NCBI GenBank assembly: GCA_905234005.1
Contig: CAJOFW010000054.1
Span: forward strand, 1-29,922
Length of the DNA: 29,922 bases
Direction: 5' to 3'
From: an uncultured Oscillospiraceae bacterium
GTDB taxonomy: Bacteria > Bacillota > Clostridia > Oscillospirales > Oscillospiraceae
The notes beneath the pieces are model-generated. The model was not told where the DNA came from. It saw nothing but the letters and a program-made list of their open reading frames with translations, and did no database searches. Below, one piece after another: positions 8,040-15,528 of the stretch. The number at the start of each line of letters is the position of its first letter. The stretch's first letter is position 1. A program made the translations under genes and the position numbers.

Positions 8040-9953
8040 CAGTTGTGAGGCCACGGAATATGCCGAGCGCATGGAGGTCATGATATTGCCGACCTCGGCA
8101 CAGTCGCCGATTATGTGGAAATCGTATTTGTCGCTGTAGAAGCCCAGCGCCTCGTCCGTGAGAGGGCGCATCCCCAGCGCCAGAATGACGGTGTCGGCCG
8201 GAACGGACTTTACCTCGCCGTCGTGCGTGCAGAGCACCGAGCCGTCTTTCAGTTCCGTGGCCGTGGCCCCGGTGACGACGGTCAGCGTCTCCACGCTCTG
8301 CCACGTCTTGTCGAACGTCTCGCGGTAGTGGATGGGATTGGCGTCCGGCGCGACCTTCGCGTTCCGGCCCAGCACCGTGACGTTCAGCCCCCTCTTTCCG
8401 AAGAAGATGCCGGCCTCCACCCCGGTTTCGCCGCCGCCGAGGATGACCACGTTCCCGGCGACCCTGTCCGGGCTTGTCAGCGCGTCGATGACGGTCAGGG
8501 CGTTCGCGTCCTCGAGTCCGGGGATCGGCGGGCGCTTCGGCTCCGCGCCGAGGGCGCAGAGAACGACGTCAAAGCCCTCCGCCTCCAGCAGCTCCCTTGT
8601 CGCCTCTGTGTTCAGCCGGAGGTCGACGGCGTTTTTCTCCGCCTGATGGATCATATAGTCCGCAAAGCGCTTCACCGGCCACTTGAAATCAGGCACGGAA
8701 GCGGCGCGAAGCTGCCCGCCGAGCCGGTTGGTTTTTTCAAACAGCGTGACCTTATGGCCGCGCTTTGCCGCGGTGACAGCCGCCTCGATGCCCGCGGGGC
8801 CGCCGCCTACGACGGCGATCCTCTGCGGCTTTGTCATCGGTGCTTCCAGCGCTCCCAGCGTCGCCCGGATGCCGAAGGCAGGGTTGACGGAGCAGGCGCT
8901 GCGATAGGGCAGGTCGTGGCTGATGACGTGGCACTTGTTGCAGCGGATGCAGGGGGTTATATCGTCGGCGCGATCCTCCTTGAGGCACTGGATATAATCG
9001 TCGTTCGCGATCCAGGTGCGGGCCATCCCGAGAAGATCGGCTTTCCCGGCCCGGATGATCTCGTCGCACAGGGCCGGGTCCTGATAGCCGCCGACCGGCT
9101 CGATGACCGTCTTGAGGCCGAGGGCCTTCAGCTCCTCGGCGTAGCGGAGCGTCGGCGTCTCCTCGTGGAAGCCCATCGGGTGCGACGGGTCGCCGTCCTC
9201 CATACGGATTTGCAGGATGTCGATCAGGCCCTCGGACATTTTGGCAAATTTCTTTGTGTCCTCGAACGTGTACCCGCCGGGCAGGTCGGTCGCGGAGATC
9301 AGCCCCTCCATGACGAAATCCTCGCCGCAGGCGGCCTTGCAGCGGCGGAAGATCTCCAAAACGACCTTGGAGCGGTTTTCGAGGCTCCCGCCGTACTCGT
9401 CCGTGCGGGTGTTTGTAAGCGGGGAGAAGAACGCCCCGGCAAACCGGCTGCGGTAGGCAAAGTGCACCGAGCACATATCAAAGCCCAGCTTCTTCGCGAT
9501 GACGGCCTGCTCCACATAGGCGTCTATGTATTTGTCGATGATCTCGGGGGTATAGGCTTTGTCGCCCCGGGCGTTATCCACCACGTCCCAGCCCCGCTCG
9601 TTGGGGCGGGTGATGTTCAGGCAGGCCCTGCCCTCGTAATAGTGGATGGCGTCGCAGAGCTGGATCAGGTAGTTCTGGCACAGGGGGTCGTACATATTGA
9701 GATCGGGGAAGTGATCGACGTCCGCGCCGATCTTCATCCCGTGCTCCCCGAACGGGGCGTAGGTATGCGACAGCGTCACCACCGCCGCGCCGGCCCTGGC
9801 CCGGTTTGCCAGAAGCTCGATCATGTGCTTCGGCAGGTATTCCTCCGGCCCCATCAGAAAATGCGGCAGGCTGGTGGTGGAGGTCATGCGGTTTTTCAGC
9901 GTCAGGCCGCGAACCCGCAGCGGCGAGAGCAGATGGGAATAGTATTTCGACAT
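8037..9953 (-). CDS. OYE-family FMN/FAD/4Fe-4S ene-reductase, HxxY subgroup
   Basis: 638 aa, three domains in the order of 2,4-dienoyl-CoA reductase and BaiCD/BaiH. An FMN TIM barrel (about 1-330) comes first. A 4Fe-4S site follows with cysteines 335, 338, 341 and 354 (CIRCNKC...C). The C-terminal FAD/NAD(P)H domain carries VVGGGPAG and a second dinucleotide motif VILGGGETG. The family expectation is NAD(P)H-dependent reduction of an activated C=C bond. In the barrel the usual catalytic HxxH/N is HFAY (His164, Tyr167), followed by FFSPLTNTRTDEYGGSLENR. ATG 9953 gives MSKYYSHLLSPL, the normal family start; a longer open frame to 10232 only reads through repeat B and was rejected. The stop codon coincides with the first bases of repeat copy A. 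Confidence 0.93.
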   Translation of the reverse strand: MSKYYSHLLSPLRVRGLTLKNRMTSTTSLPHFLMGPEEYLPKHMIELLANRARAGAAVVTLSHTYAPFGEHGMKIGADVDHFPDLNMYDPLCQNYLIQLCDAIHYYEGRACLNITRPNERGWDVVDNARGDKAYTPEIIDKYIDAYVEQAVIAKKLGFDMCSVHFAYRSRFAGAFFSPLTNTRTDEYGGSLENRSKVVLEIFRRCKAACGEDFVMEGLISATDLPGGYTFEDTKKFAKMSEGLIDILQIRMEDGDPSHPMGFHEETPTLRYAEELKALGLKTVIEPVGGYQDPALCDEIIRAGKADLLGMARTWIANDDYIQCLKEDRADDITPCIRCNKCHVISHDLPYRSACSVNPAFGIRATLGALEAPMTKPQRIAVVGGGPAGIEAAVTAAKRGHKVTLFEKTNRLGGQLRAASVPDFKWPVKRFADYMIHQAEKNAVDLRLNTEATRELLEAEGFDVVLCALGAEPKRPPIPGLEDANALTVIDALTSPDRVAGNVVILGGGETGVEAGIFFGKRGLNVTVLGRNAKVAPDANPIHYRETFDKTWQSVETLTVVTGATATELKDGSVLCTHDGEVKSVPADTVILALGMRPLTDEALGFYSDKYDFHIIGDCAEVGNIMTSMRSAYSVASQL

Positions 9954-9977
9954 AGTTTCCGCCTCTTTTCCTCTCTC

Positions 9978-10087
9978 ATACTCTTCTCTAATTAAATGAT
10001 TTGTTTCGTTACCGGGCGCAAAGCCTTGGAAACGCAAAGCGAATACAAAGTTCTTTTTGATGCTTTTTCTTTGGAGAAAAAGTATCA
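9978..10087 (-). repeat. Dispersed repeat, copy B (starts at OYE stop codon)
   Basis: On the minus strand it starts with the TGA stop of the oxidoreductase at 10085-12037. It then has the inverted repeat with one mismatch (GATACTTTTTC / GAAAAAGCATC), followed by the same blocks as copy A and a diverged end AGAGAAGAGTAT. It lacks about ten bases between TATTCGC and GTTTCC that copies A and D have. It fills most of the gap between two tandem OYE genes. Confidence 0.92.
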
Positions 10088-12037
10088 AATATCCAGCGCC
10101 GCGTGATAGCCCTGATAGACCGTGTGGGTGATGGTGTCCGGCTTCACGCAGTTGCCGATGGCCCGGAAGAACGGCGCGGAGCCGCGAAGCTCCTCCACCA
10201 CGTCCGTTTTGGGGACAAGGCCCAGACCGCACAGGATGGAATCGCCGGTGATCTCCACCGTTTCGCCGGCGGGCGTCTCGCAGGTGACGACGTTGCCGTC
10301 CACGCTCTTGCAGGTGCAGTCCGTGTGGATGCTGACGTTATACTTCGCCATCTCCGCCATGAGCAGCGGGCGGTAGCGGACGTTCGCGTCGGGGCACAGC
10401 TCCGACCGCATCTCCACGATGTGGACGTTCTTCCCGTCCCGGGCGAGGCACACGGCCATCTCGCAGCCGACGAGACCGCCGCCGAGGACAATGCAGGTAT
10501 CGCCGACCTGATCTTTTTTCAGGTGGTAATCCTCCGCCGGGAACATGATGGGACTCTCCCGCAGACCGGGGATGGGCGGCAGCAGCGGTTCTGAACCTGC
10601 CGCCACGATGACGGCGTCCGGGGCTTCGCGCTCCACATACGCCCGGTCGACGCGGGTGTTCAGCCGAATCTCGACGCCCTCCTTTTCGGCCAGATGCCGG
10701 TACGTCTCGCCGAGCAGATACATATCGTATTTGAACGGAATCGCCGCCTCGCCGATGAGAAGCCCGCCGGTTTTGTCCGTGGCCTCGCAGAGCGTGACGC
10801 TGTGGCCGCGTCTCGCCGCGGTATAGGCCGCGTACAGACCGCCGGGGCCGCCGCCGACCACCAGCACCTTCTTCGGGTGCGGGGATTTCGCGATCTCCCC
10901 GAAGCCCTCGTTTTCGCGGCCGATCAGCGGATTGACCGTGCAGCGGCGGGTGAACGTCGCGGCACGCTCGGCCATGCAGGTGAAGCAGCGCAGGCAATGG
11001 ACGATCTCGTCGTCCCGATTCGACATGACCTTGTTCGGGAGCTGGTTGTCCGCCAGAAGCTGCCGCGCCATATACACGATGTCGGCCTTGCCGGAGGCGA
11101 TGATCTCCTCCATCATGGCCGGGTCGCTCAACCCGCCGATCGTGGCCACGGGCTTCCTGACGTGCTTTTTGATCTCCGCCGCAAGGTAGACATTCCGCCC
11201 GTGCTCCTCAAACCACGACGGGTGCGTGATGCCGAACGTGCCCTGATAGGTGCCGGCGGAGACGTGTATTATGTCGACCAAATCCTCGACCGCCATCGCG
11301 ATCCTGACGCCCTCATCGAGGTGGTATCCTCCCTCGACAAACTCGTCGCCGCTCATACGGAACTCAATCGGAAACCACGGCCCGACGGCCTTACGCACGG
11401 CGGTCAGCACCTCCCGGGCAAAGCGGACGCGGTTTTCAAACGAGCCGCCGTACTCGTCGTCGCGGTGGTTGAACAGCGGCGACAGGAACTGATTGATCAG
11501 CCAGCCGTGACCGCCGTGCACCATGACCATCTCGAAACCGGCCCGTTTGGCGAGGGCGGCGGTGTTGCCGTAGGCCGCGACGATCTCGTCGATCATGGCC
11601 TTGTCCAGCGCCCTGACCTCCACGCCGTCCGGGCGGACGTGGGCCGACGGCCCCCACTGGGCCATGGACGCTTTTTTGTCCTTGTCCGCCAGATATGTGC
11701 CGGCATACTGCCCGGAGTGGGACAGCTCCACCGACGGAATCGCGCCGTGACGGCGGATGGCGTCGGCGGTGTATGTGAAGCTGGGCAGGCTCTCGGGCAC
11801 GGACAGATCGAGCCGGAAGGCGTGGCTGCCGTCCGAGGGGTGCACCATGCATTCGGACACCGTGACCGCCGCCGCGCCGCCGTAGGCACGCAGCTCGTAA
11901 AACTTCAGCGACCGCGGCCCGATGCAGCCGCTGGCGGTGATATCGGTGCCGCCCATGGGGGACGAAAACATACGGTTGCGAAAGACCGTCTTGCCGATTG
12001 TGATCGGCGCACAGAGATGGGGGTATTTGTATTCCAT
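10085..12037 (-). CDS. OYE-family FMN/FAD/4Fe-4S oxidoreductase, BaiCD-like, HxxH subgroup
   Basis: 650 aa. The FMN barrel carries the classical HGGHGWLINQFLSP (His174, His177), the 4Fe-4S cysteines are 348, 351, 354 and 366, and the FAD/NAD domain has VVGGGPGG near 393-400 and CIVLGGGLVG later. The family reduces enals, enones or dienoyl-CoA thioesters with NAD(P)H; BaiCD is the gut example acting on bile-acid enones. A GTG start three codons upstream lies inside the AGGAG ribosome binding site, so ATG 12037 (MEYKYPHLC) is preferred. It is the first gene of the leftward operon, divergent from a LysR gene. The last codon abuts repeat copy B. Family is secure; the actual substrate is unknown. 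Confidence 0.94.
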   Translation of the reverse strand: MEYKYPHLCAPITIGKTVFRNRMFSSPMGGTDITASGCIGPRSLKFYELRAYGGAAAVTVSECMVHPSDGSHAFRLDLSVPESLPSFTYTADAIRRHGAIPSVELSHSGQYAGTYLADKDKKASMAQWGPSAHVRPDGVEVRALDKAMIDEIVAAYGNTAALAKRAGFEMVMVHGGHGWLINQFLSPLFNHRDDEYGGSFENRVRFAREVLTAVRKAVGPWFPIEFRMSGDEFVEGGYHLDEGVRIAMAVEDLVDIIHVSAGTYQGTFGITHPSWFEEHGRNVYLAAEIKKHVRKPVATIGGLSDPAMMEEIIASGKADIVYMARQLLADNQLPNKVMSNRDDEIVHCLRCFTCMAERAATFTRRCTVNPLIGRENEGFGEIAKSPHPKKVLVVGGGPGGLYAAYTAARRGHSVTLCEATDKTGGLLIGEAAIPFKYDMYLLGETYRHLAEKEGVEIRLNTRVDRAYVEREAPDAVIVAAGSEPLLPPIPGLRESPIMFPAEDYHLKKDQVGDTCIVLGGGLVGCEMAVCLARDGKNVHIVEMRSELCPDANVRYRPLLMAEMAKYNVSIHTDCTCKSVDGNVVTCETPAGETVEITGDSILCGLGLVPKTDVVEELRGSAPFFRAIGNCVKPDTITHTVYQGYHAALDI

Positions 12038-12101
12038 GCGGCTCACTCCTGTTGTATGTTGTATGTCGTTTGTTGTACTTCGTTAATTGTTTCCTGATGC
12101 C

Positions 12102-12130
12102 ATCCTACACGCGAAACACAATTCCGTAAA
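12102..12130 (-). promoter_or_regulatory. Predicted promoter of the leftward OYE/ABC operon
   Basis: On the minus strand TTTACG (12125-12130) and TAGGAT (12102-12107) are spaced 17 bp, giving a predicted start near 12095. The boxes are weak, as expected for an activator-dependent promoter. The LysR-type box at 12153-12167 is centred about 65 bp upstream of this start, the usual recognition position for LysR activators. Confidence 0.5.
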
Positions 12131-12140
12131 ATATAAATAA

Positions 12141-12170
12141 TTCATCATTTTGATAGCCAGGGACTATAAT
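12141..12170 (+). promoter_or_regulatory. Predicted promoter of the LysR gene
   Basis: A perfect TATAAT lies at 12165-12170 with a weak -35 (TTCATC, 12141-12146) 18 bp upstream. The predicted start is about 12177, and the GTG start codon at 12205 is preceded by AAGGGGGG. The LysR box at 12153-12167 overlaps the -10, which fits negative autoregulation. Confidence 0.5.
12153..12167. promoter_or_regulatory. LysR-type operator, copy 1 (ATAGCCAgggACTAT)
   Basis: Dyad ATAG-N7-CTAT with the T-N11-A core of LysR boxes. It lies between the divergent OYE operon and the LysR gene. It matches the box at 13203-13217 at every base except the three central ones. Binding by the adjacent LysR protein is inferred from motif, position and duplication. 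Confidence 0.68.
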
Positions 12171-12204
12171 TTGTGGTATACTGTGTCAAAGGGGGGCGAT
12201 TTTC

Positions 12205-13134
12205 GTGGAGTTGAGTCAACTGCGGTATTTTCAGACGGTGTCACGGCTCGAGCACTTCACCCGGGCGGCGGAGGAGCTGCACATCTCCCAGCCGAGTCTG
12301 AGCAAGTCGATCGCGAATCTCGAGGACGAGCTGGGCGTGCAGCTCTTCGACCGGGACAACCGGAACGTGCATCTGAACGGCTACGGCAAGGCGCTGCTGC
12401 GGCATGTGGACAAGGTGATGTTCGAGCTTGACGAGGCGATGACGGAGCTGAAGGATATGCGGGCGGGCACGGGCGGCAGCATCCGCATCGCAAGCTCGTT
12501 TTTCCTCGACGCGCCGACGGGCTTTTCCGACTATTCGAGGGAATTCTTCTTCGCGAACCCCGGCGTCAGCCTGCACGTATACTACATGGACGCCGGCTCC
12601 ATGCTCCCCCTGCTGCGGGAGCGGCGCATCGATTTCGCGATGCTGACGGGCGCGATCCGGGACATGGACGTGGACGTCGCGTGCGAGGAACTCTATTCCT
12701 ACCGAATGGGCATCGTCGTGTCCGGGGACGACCCGCTGGCACGGCGGCAGAGCGTGCGCCTTGCGGAGCTGCGGGATTACAGCTTCGTGTGCAACAACTC
12801 CTCCCCCGACCAGCACGACACGATCTACGACATATGCGGCCGCGCCGGGTTCCGGCCCAAAATACGCATGGAATGCGACGACGCCGACCTGATCGGCGAG
12901 GCGGTCAGCCGGGGCCTCGGCATCACGTTCGTCACAAAGCGCCGCTTCCGGGAGAACAACGTCGACGACCCGGGCCGCCCCTGGCGGAGCAACACCGCCT
13001 TCGTCGCGGTGGAGGACGAATTCTGCGTCCGCACCGTCCGCGTCGCCTATCTGCGGGACGCCTACCGCACAGCCTGCGAGCAGAGCTTCCTCGCCGGCCT
13101 GCGGGCGCATTTTGCGCGGGAACAGACCGCATGA
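12205..13134 (+). CDS. LysR-family transcriptional regulator (first)
   Basis: 309 aa. The N-terminal winged helix-turn-helix is MELSQLRYFQTVSRLEHFTR followed by AAEELHISQPSLSKSIANLE (residues 21-40) and LGVQLFDR. The C-terminal co-inducer domain (about 90-300) would bind a small effector. The start is GTG 12205 with a good ribosome binding site, which gives the canonical MELxQLRYF beginning. It is divergent from the OYE/ABC operon and followed by a terminator and the GPH/MBL/UGSC/OYE operon. Matching LysR boxes stand in front of both operons, so it probably activates both in response to the imported substrate or a product. Confidence 0.95.
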   Translation: MELSQLRYFQTVSRLEHFTRAAEELHISQPSLSKSIANLEDELGVQLFDRDNRNVHLNGYGKALLRHVDKVMFELDEAMTELKDMRAGTGGSIRIASSFFLDAPTGFSDYSREFFFANPGVSLHVYYMDAGSMLPLLRERRIDFAMLTGAIRDMDVDVACEELYSYRMGIVVSGDDPLARRQSVRLAELRDYSFVCNNSSPDQHDTIYDICGRAGFRPKIRMECDDADLIGEAVSRGLGITFVTKRRFRENNVDDPGRPWRSNTAFVAVEDEFCVRTVRVAYLRDAYRTACEQSFLAGLRAHFAREQTA

Positions 13135-13142
13135 CACGACGG

Positions 13143-13195
13143 ATGGGGCCGCTGGCACGCCGGACACAGACGGCGTCACGGCCCCGTCATTTTTG
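13143..13195 (+). terminator. Rho-independent terminator after LysR gene
   Basis: ATGGGGCCG pairs with CGGCCCCGT, an inner stem CGCCG/CGGCG closes the hairpin, and TCATTTTTG follows. It separates the LysR transcript from the activated operon downstream. Confidence 0.75.
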
Positions 13196-13202
13196 TTGAA
13201 TC

Positions 13203-13217
13203 ATAGCCAAAAACTAT
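13203..13217. promoter_or_regulatory. LysR-type operator, copy 2 (ATAGCCAaaaACTAT)
   Basis: Same dyad as 12153-12167. Its centre (13210) is about 65 bp before the predicted start of the symporter operon (near 13275). A further half-site ATAGC at 13232-13236 sits next to the -35, where LysR proteins usually make their activation contact. Confidence 0.7.
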
Positions 13218-13239
13218 CAAAATGAGAAAAAATAGCGAT

Positions 13240-13268
13240 TAGACAAAATCATTCCGGGCGTATATGAT
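13240..13268 (+). promoter_or_regulatory. Predicted promoter of the GPH/MBL/UGSC/OYE operon
   Basis: TAGACA (13240-13245) and TATGAT (13263-13268) are spaced exactly 17 bp, with a predicted start near 13275. The untranslated leader is then about 80 bp. The only clear element seen in that leader is the AAAGGAGA ribosome binding site before ATG 13356. Confidence 0.62.
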
Positions 13269-13355
13269 AACAGTGCGAAACAAAAGACAATTCCCCGCGC
13301 CCTCACCCTGTCCCATCAAACCGGAAATACAAAAACACCCAAAGGAGATCGTGTC

Positions 13356-14696
13356 ATGAAGCTTTCCTTCAAAGAGCGCCTGGGCTACGGCCTCGGCACC
13401 GCCGGCGAGCAGTTCCCGAACTTTTTGATTCAGACGTTTCTGTTCGTCTACTTCAACCTCGTGGTGGGGCTCAGCCCCGCCGTCATCACGACGATCATGC
13501 TGATCGCCCGCGTTTGGGACGCGGTGAACGACCCGATGATGGGCATCATCGCCGACCACACCCGTTCCCGCTGGGGCAGCTACCGCCCGTGGGCGTTCTT
13601 CGCCACCATCCCGATGGCCGTCTTCCTCGTGCTCACGTTCACGAACGTGAAGCTGCCGATGGGCGGCAAGATCGTCTGGTGCGCCTTGAGCTACATCTTC
13701 TTCGGTATGTCGAACACCGCCTCGCTGATTCCCCTCGGCAGCATGGCGAACGTCATGACCGACGACAACCAGGAGCGCGCCGTCCTCGGCACCTTCCGTG
13801 AATTCGGCTCCTCGATCGGCAATCTGGCCGGCTCCATCGCCGTGCCCGCGATCGTCGGCGCGTTCATCGGCGCCGGTCTCGGCGAGGCCAGGGGCTACCA
13901 GCTCACCGCCGTCGTGCTCGGCGTGCTGTGCATCGTGTTTCTCGGCGTCACGTTCTTCACGACGAAGGAGCGCATCGAGCCGCCGAAGCATCAGGTCAGC
14001 TTCATCCAGTCCCTGAAGGTACTCAAGGGCAACGTCCCCGGCATCTGCATCGTGCTGTTCTTCTTCTTCATCACGACCGCGATCATCACCCGCCAGATGT
14101 TCAACGCCTACTACGGCCAGTTCGTCCTCGGCAACGAGGGCCTCGGCAACAGCCTGCTCATGGTCATGAGCGTAGCGCCGTTTTTCATCATGTACTTCAT
14201 CCCGAAGATCGCGGCGGCGAGGGGCAAGAAGTTCCAGCTCGTGCTCGGCTGCGTGATCCTCATCGTCGGCGCCGTCCTGTTCTGGGTAGCCGGGACGAAC
14301 GGCTTTATGAACCTGCTCGCGTCGTTCATCGTCGGCTGGGGCCAGGTGCTGACCTTCTCCGGCGTGTGGAGCACGATTCCCGACACCGCCGACTACGGCG
14401 AATACATCAACGAGGTGCACGCCCCCGGCGCGATGTACGCCATCGCGAACTTCGGCCTGAAGATCGGTATGACCATGGCGAGCACCCTGCTCGGCTGGGG
14501 CCTGACCGCCTCCGGCTTCGACCAGACCGCCGCCGTGCAGGCGCAGAGCGTTGTGAGCGGCCTGCGCACCTTCAACGCGGTATCCCTGATCGTCCCCACC
14601 GTGCTCGCGCTTCTGGTGCTCATCCCCTACAAACTGACGACGGAGAAATCCGTGGAGGTTCGGGAAGCCCTGGCGGCCCGCCGCGAAGCGGAGTGA
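13356..14696 (+). CDS. GPH-family (MelB/YicJ-like) cation symporter
   Basis: 446 aa, about 12 transmembrane helices, no signal peptide. The N-terminal signature of the glycoside-pentoside-hexuronide:cation family is clear: RVWDAVNDPMMG (acidic residues near 55 and 59), then ADHTRSRWGSYRPW. The start is ATG 13356 with AAAGGAGA. It is the first gene of an operon with an MBL hydrolase, a UGSC-like protein and an OYE reductase, behind a LysR-type box. Characterised members carry sugars, but GPH transporters next to OYE enzymes and no glycosidase suggest another organic substrate. That last point is inference. Confidence 0.93.
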   Translation: MKLSFKERLGYGLGTAGEQFPNFLIQTFLFVYFNLVVGLSPAVITTIMLIARVWDAVNDPMMGIIADHTRSRWGSYRPWAFFATIPMAVFLVLTFTNVKLPMGGKIVWCALSYIFFGMSNTASLIPLGSMANVMTDDNQERAVLGTFREFGSSIGNLAGSIAVPAIVGAFIGAGLGEARGYQLTAVVLGVLCIVFLGVTFFTTKERIEPPKHQVSFIQSLKVLKGNVPGICIVLFFFFITTAIITRQMFNAYYGQFVLGNEGLGNSLLMVMSVAPFFIMYFIPKIAAARGKKFQLVLGCVILIVGAVLFWVAGTNGFMNLLASFIVGWGQVLTFSGVWSTIPDTADYGEYINEVHAPGAMYAIANFGLKIGMTMASTLLGWGLTASGFDQTAAVQAQSVVSGLRTFNAVSLIVPTVLALLVLIPYKLTTEKSVEVREALAARREAE

Positions 14697-14713
14697 TTTG
14701 AAACAATCAACCC

Positions 14714-14741
14714 GGAGCCGGGCTTCGCCTGGCTCCCTTTT
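14714..14741 (+). terminator. Intercistronic attenuator hairpin after symporter
   Basis: GGAGCCGGGC-ttc-GCCTGGCTCC with one G-T pair, then CTTTTG. The next ribosome binding site (AAGGAGA) follows within 15 bp. It looks like a partial terminator or mRNA stability stem that separates symporter expression from the enzyme genes. Confidence 0.6.
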
Positions 14742-14757
14742 GAAATAAGGAGACGCC

Positions 14758-15501
14758 ATGGCAACCATACTGCAATATAAATCCGGCATGTCGAACGGTT
14801 TTTTCGTCGTCGACCGTGAGACGATCTGCGTGGACGGCGGCGCACAGCTCGGGGCGGAATACTTCCTCGAGGCGTGTGAAGCGTGCGGCGTCGACCCGGC
14901 CTCGGTGCGGCTGATCGTCGTCACGCACGCACACGTCGACCACTTCGTAAACTGCGACGAAATGCGAAAGGTCACCGGCGCGCCGATCGTATGCCACGAG
15001 GCCGCCCGGGACACGCTCGAAAACGCGAGGCTTCCCGTGTGCTATCCCCGCAGCAGGCTCGGCGAGTACGTCGACGACTTCCGCATCAAAATGACGGCGC
15101 TGCACGGCGAGCCGGTGCCGTATCTGCCGCCCATGACGCCGGACATCACGTTCACCGGTTCGTTCGACCTGAACCCCTACGGCGTGGACGGGCAGATCAT
15201 CGAGACGTTCGGCCACTCGCTGACCTGCACAAGCGTCGTCCTCGCGGACAGGCAGGCGATCATCGGCGACATCTGCGTCGACGACGAATTCACCGACGGC
15301 GTGCCGCAGATCACCTACTTTGGCTATGACCCCGACCGGCGGAAGGCGAACGATTTGCTGTTTCCCGCCTGTGACCGGCTTCTCGCATTGGCCGACAGCT
15401 TCTATTCCGGCCACGGCGGGCCGTTCACCCGCGACCAATTCGCCGCGGCGATGGAAGCCGCCCGCGAGGAGGACCGGGAGTACAGGGCCGCCAACCCCTG
15501 A
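14758..15501 (+). CDS. MBL-fold metallohydrolase
   Basis: 247 aa. The metallo-beta-lactamase fold is shown by THAHVDH (residues 56-62), a third ligand His153 (ETFGHSLTC), the bridging Asp171 (IIGDICVDD) and His219 (YSGHGGPF), all in the right order for a two-metal site. There is no signal peptide, so it is cytoplasmic. The fold hydrolyses lactones, thioesters, phosphoesters or beta-lactams; a lactone or thioester would suit the reductases around it, but this is inference. ATG 14758 has AAGGAGAC upstream. It is 61 bp after the symporter and 27 bp before the UGSC-like gene, in one operon. Confidence 0.92.
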   Translation: MATILQYKSGMSNGFFVVDRETICVDGGAQLGAEYFLEACEACGVDPASVRLIVVTHAHVDHFVNCDEMRKVTGAPIVCHEAARDTLENARLPVCYPRSRLGEYVDDFRIKMTALHGEPVPYLPPMTPDITFTGSFDLNPYGVDGQIIETFGHSLTCTSVVLADRQAIIGDICVDDEFTDGVPQITYFGYDPDRRKANDLLFPACDRLLALADSFYSGHGGPFTRDQFAAAMEAAREEDREYRAANP

Positions 15502-15528
15502 ACGTCATCAAGAATCGGAGGAACGATC

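Noticed and set aside
7888..8304. Possible small protein encoded by the dispersed repeat (shared peptide RKSIKKNFVF...FQGFAPGNET)
   Set aside because: The shared peptide arises because the DNA is repeated; copies have indels that break the frame and no common start codon or ribosome binding site.
8115..9995. Plus-strand open frame of about 626 codons opposite the OYE gene
   Set aside because: Mirror frame of a highly conserved flavoprotein; composition and lack of motifs mark it as a shadow.
13239..15014. Minus-strand open frame of about 590 codons opposite the symporter
   Set aside because: Antisense shadow of a strongly conserved 12-helix transporter; no family features.
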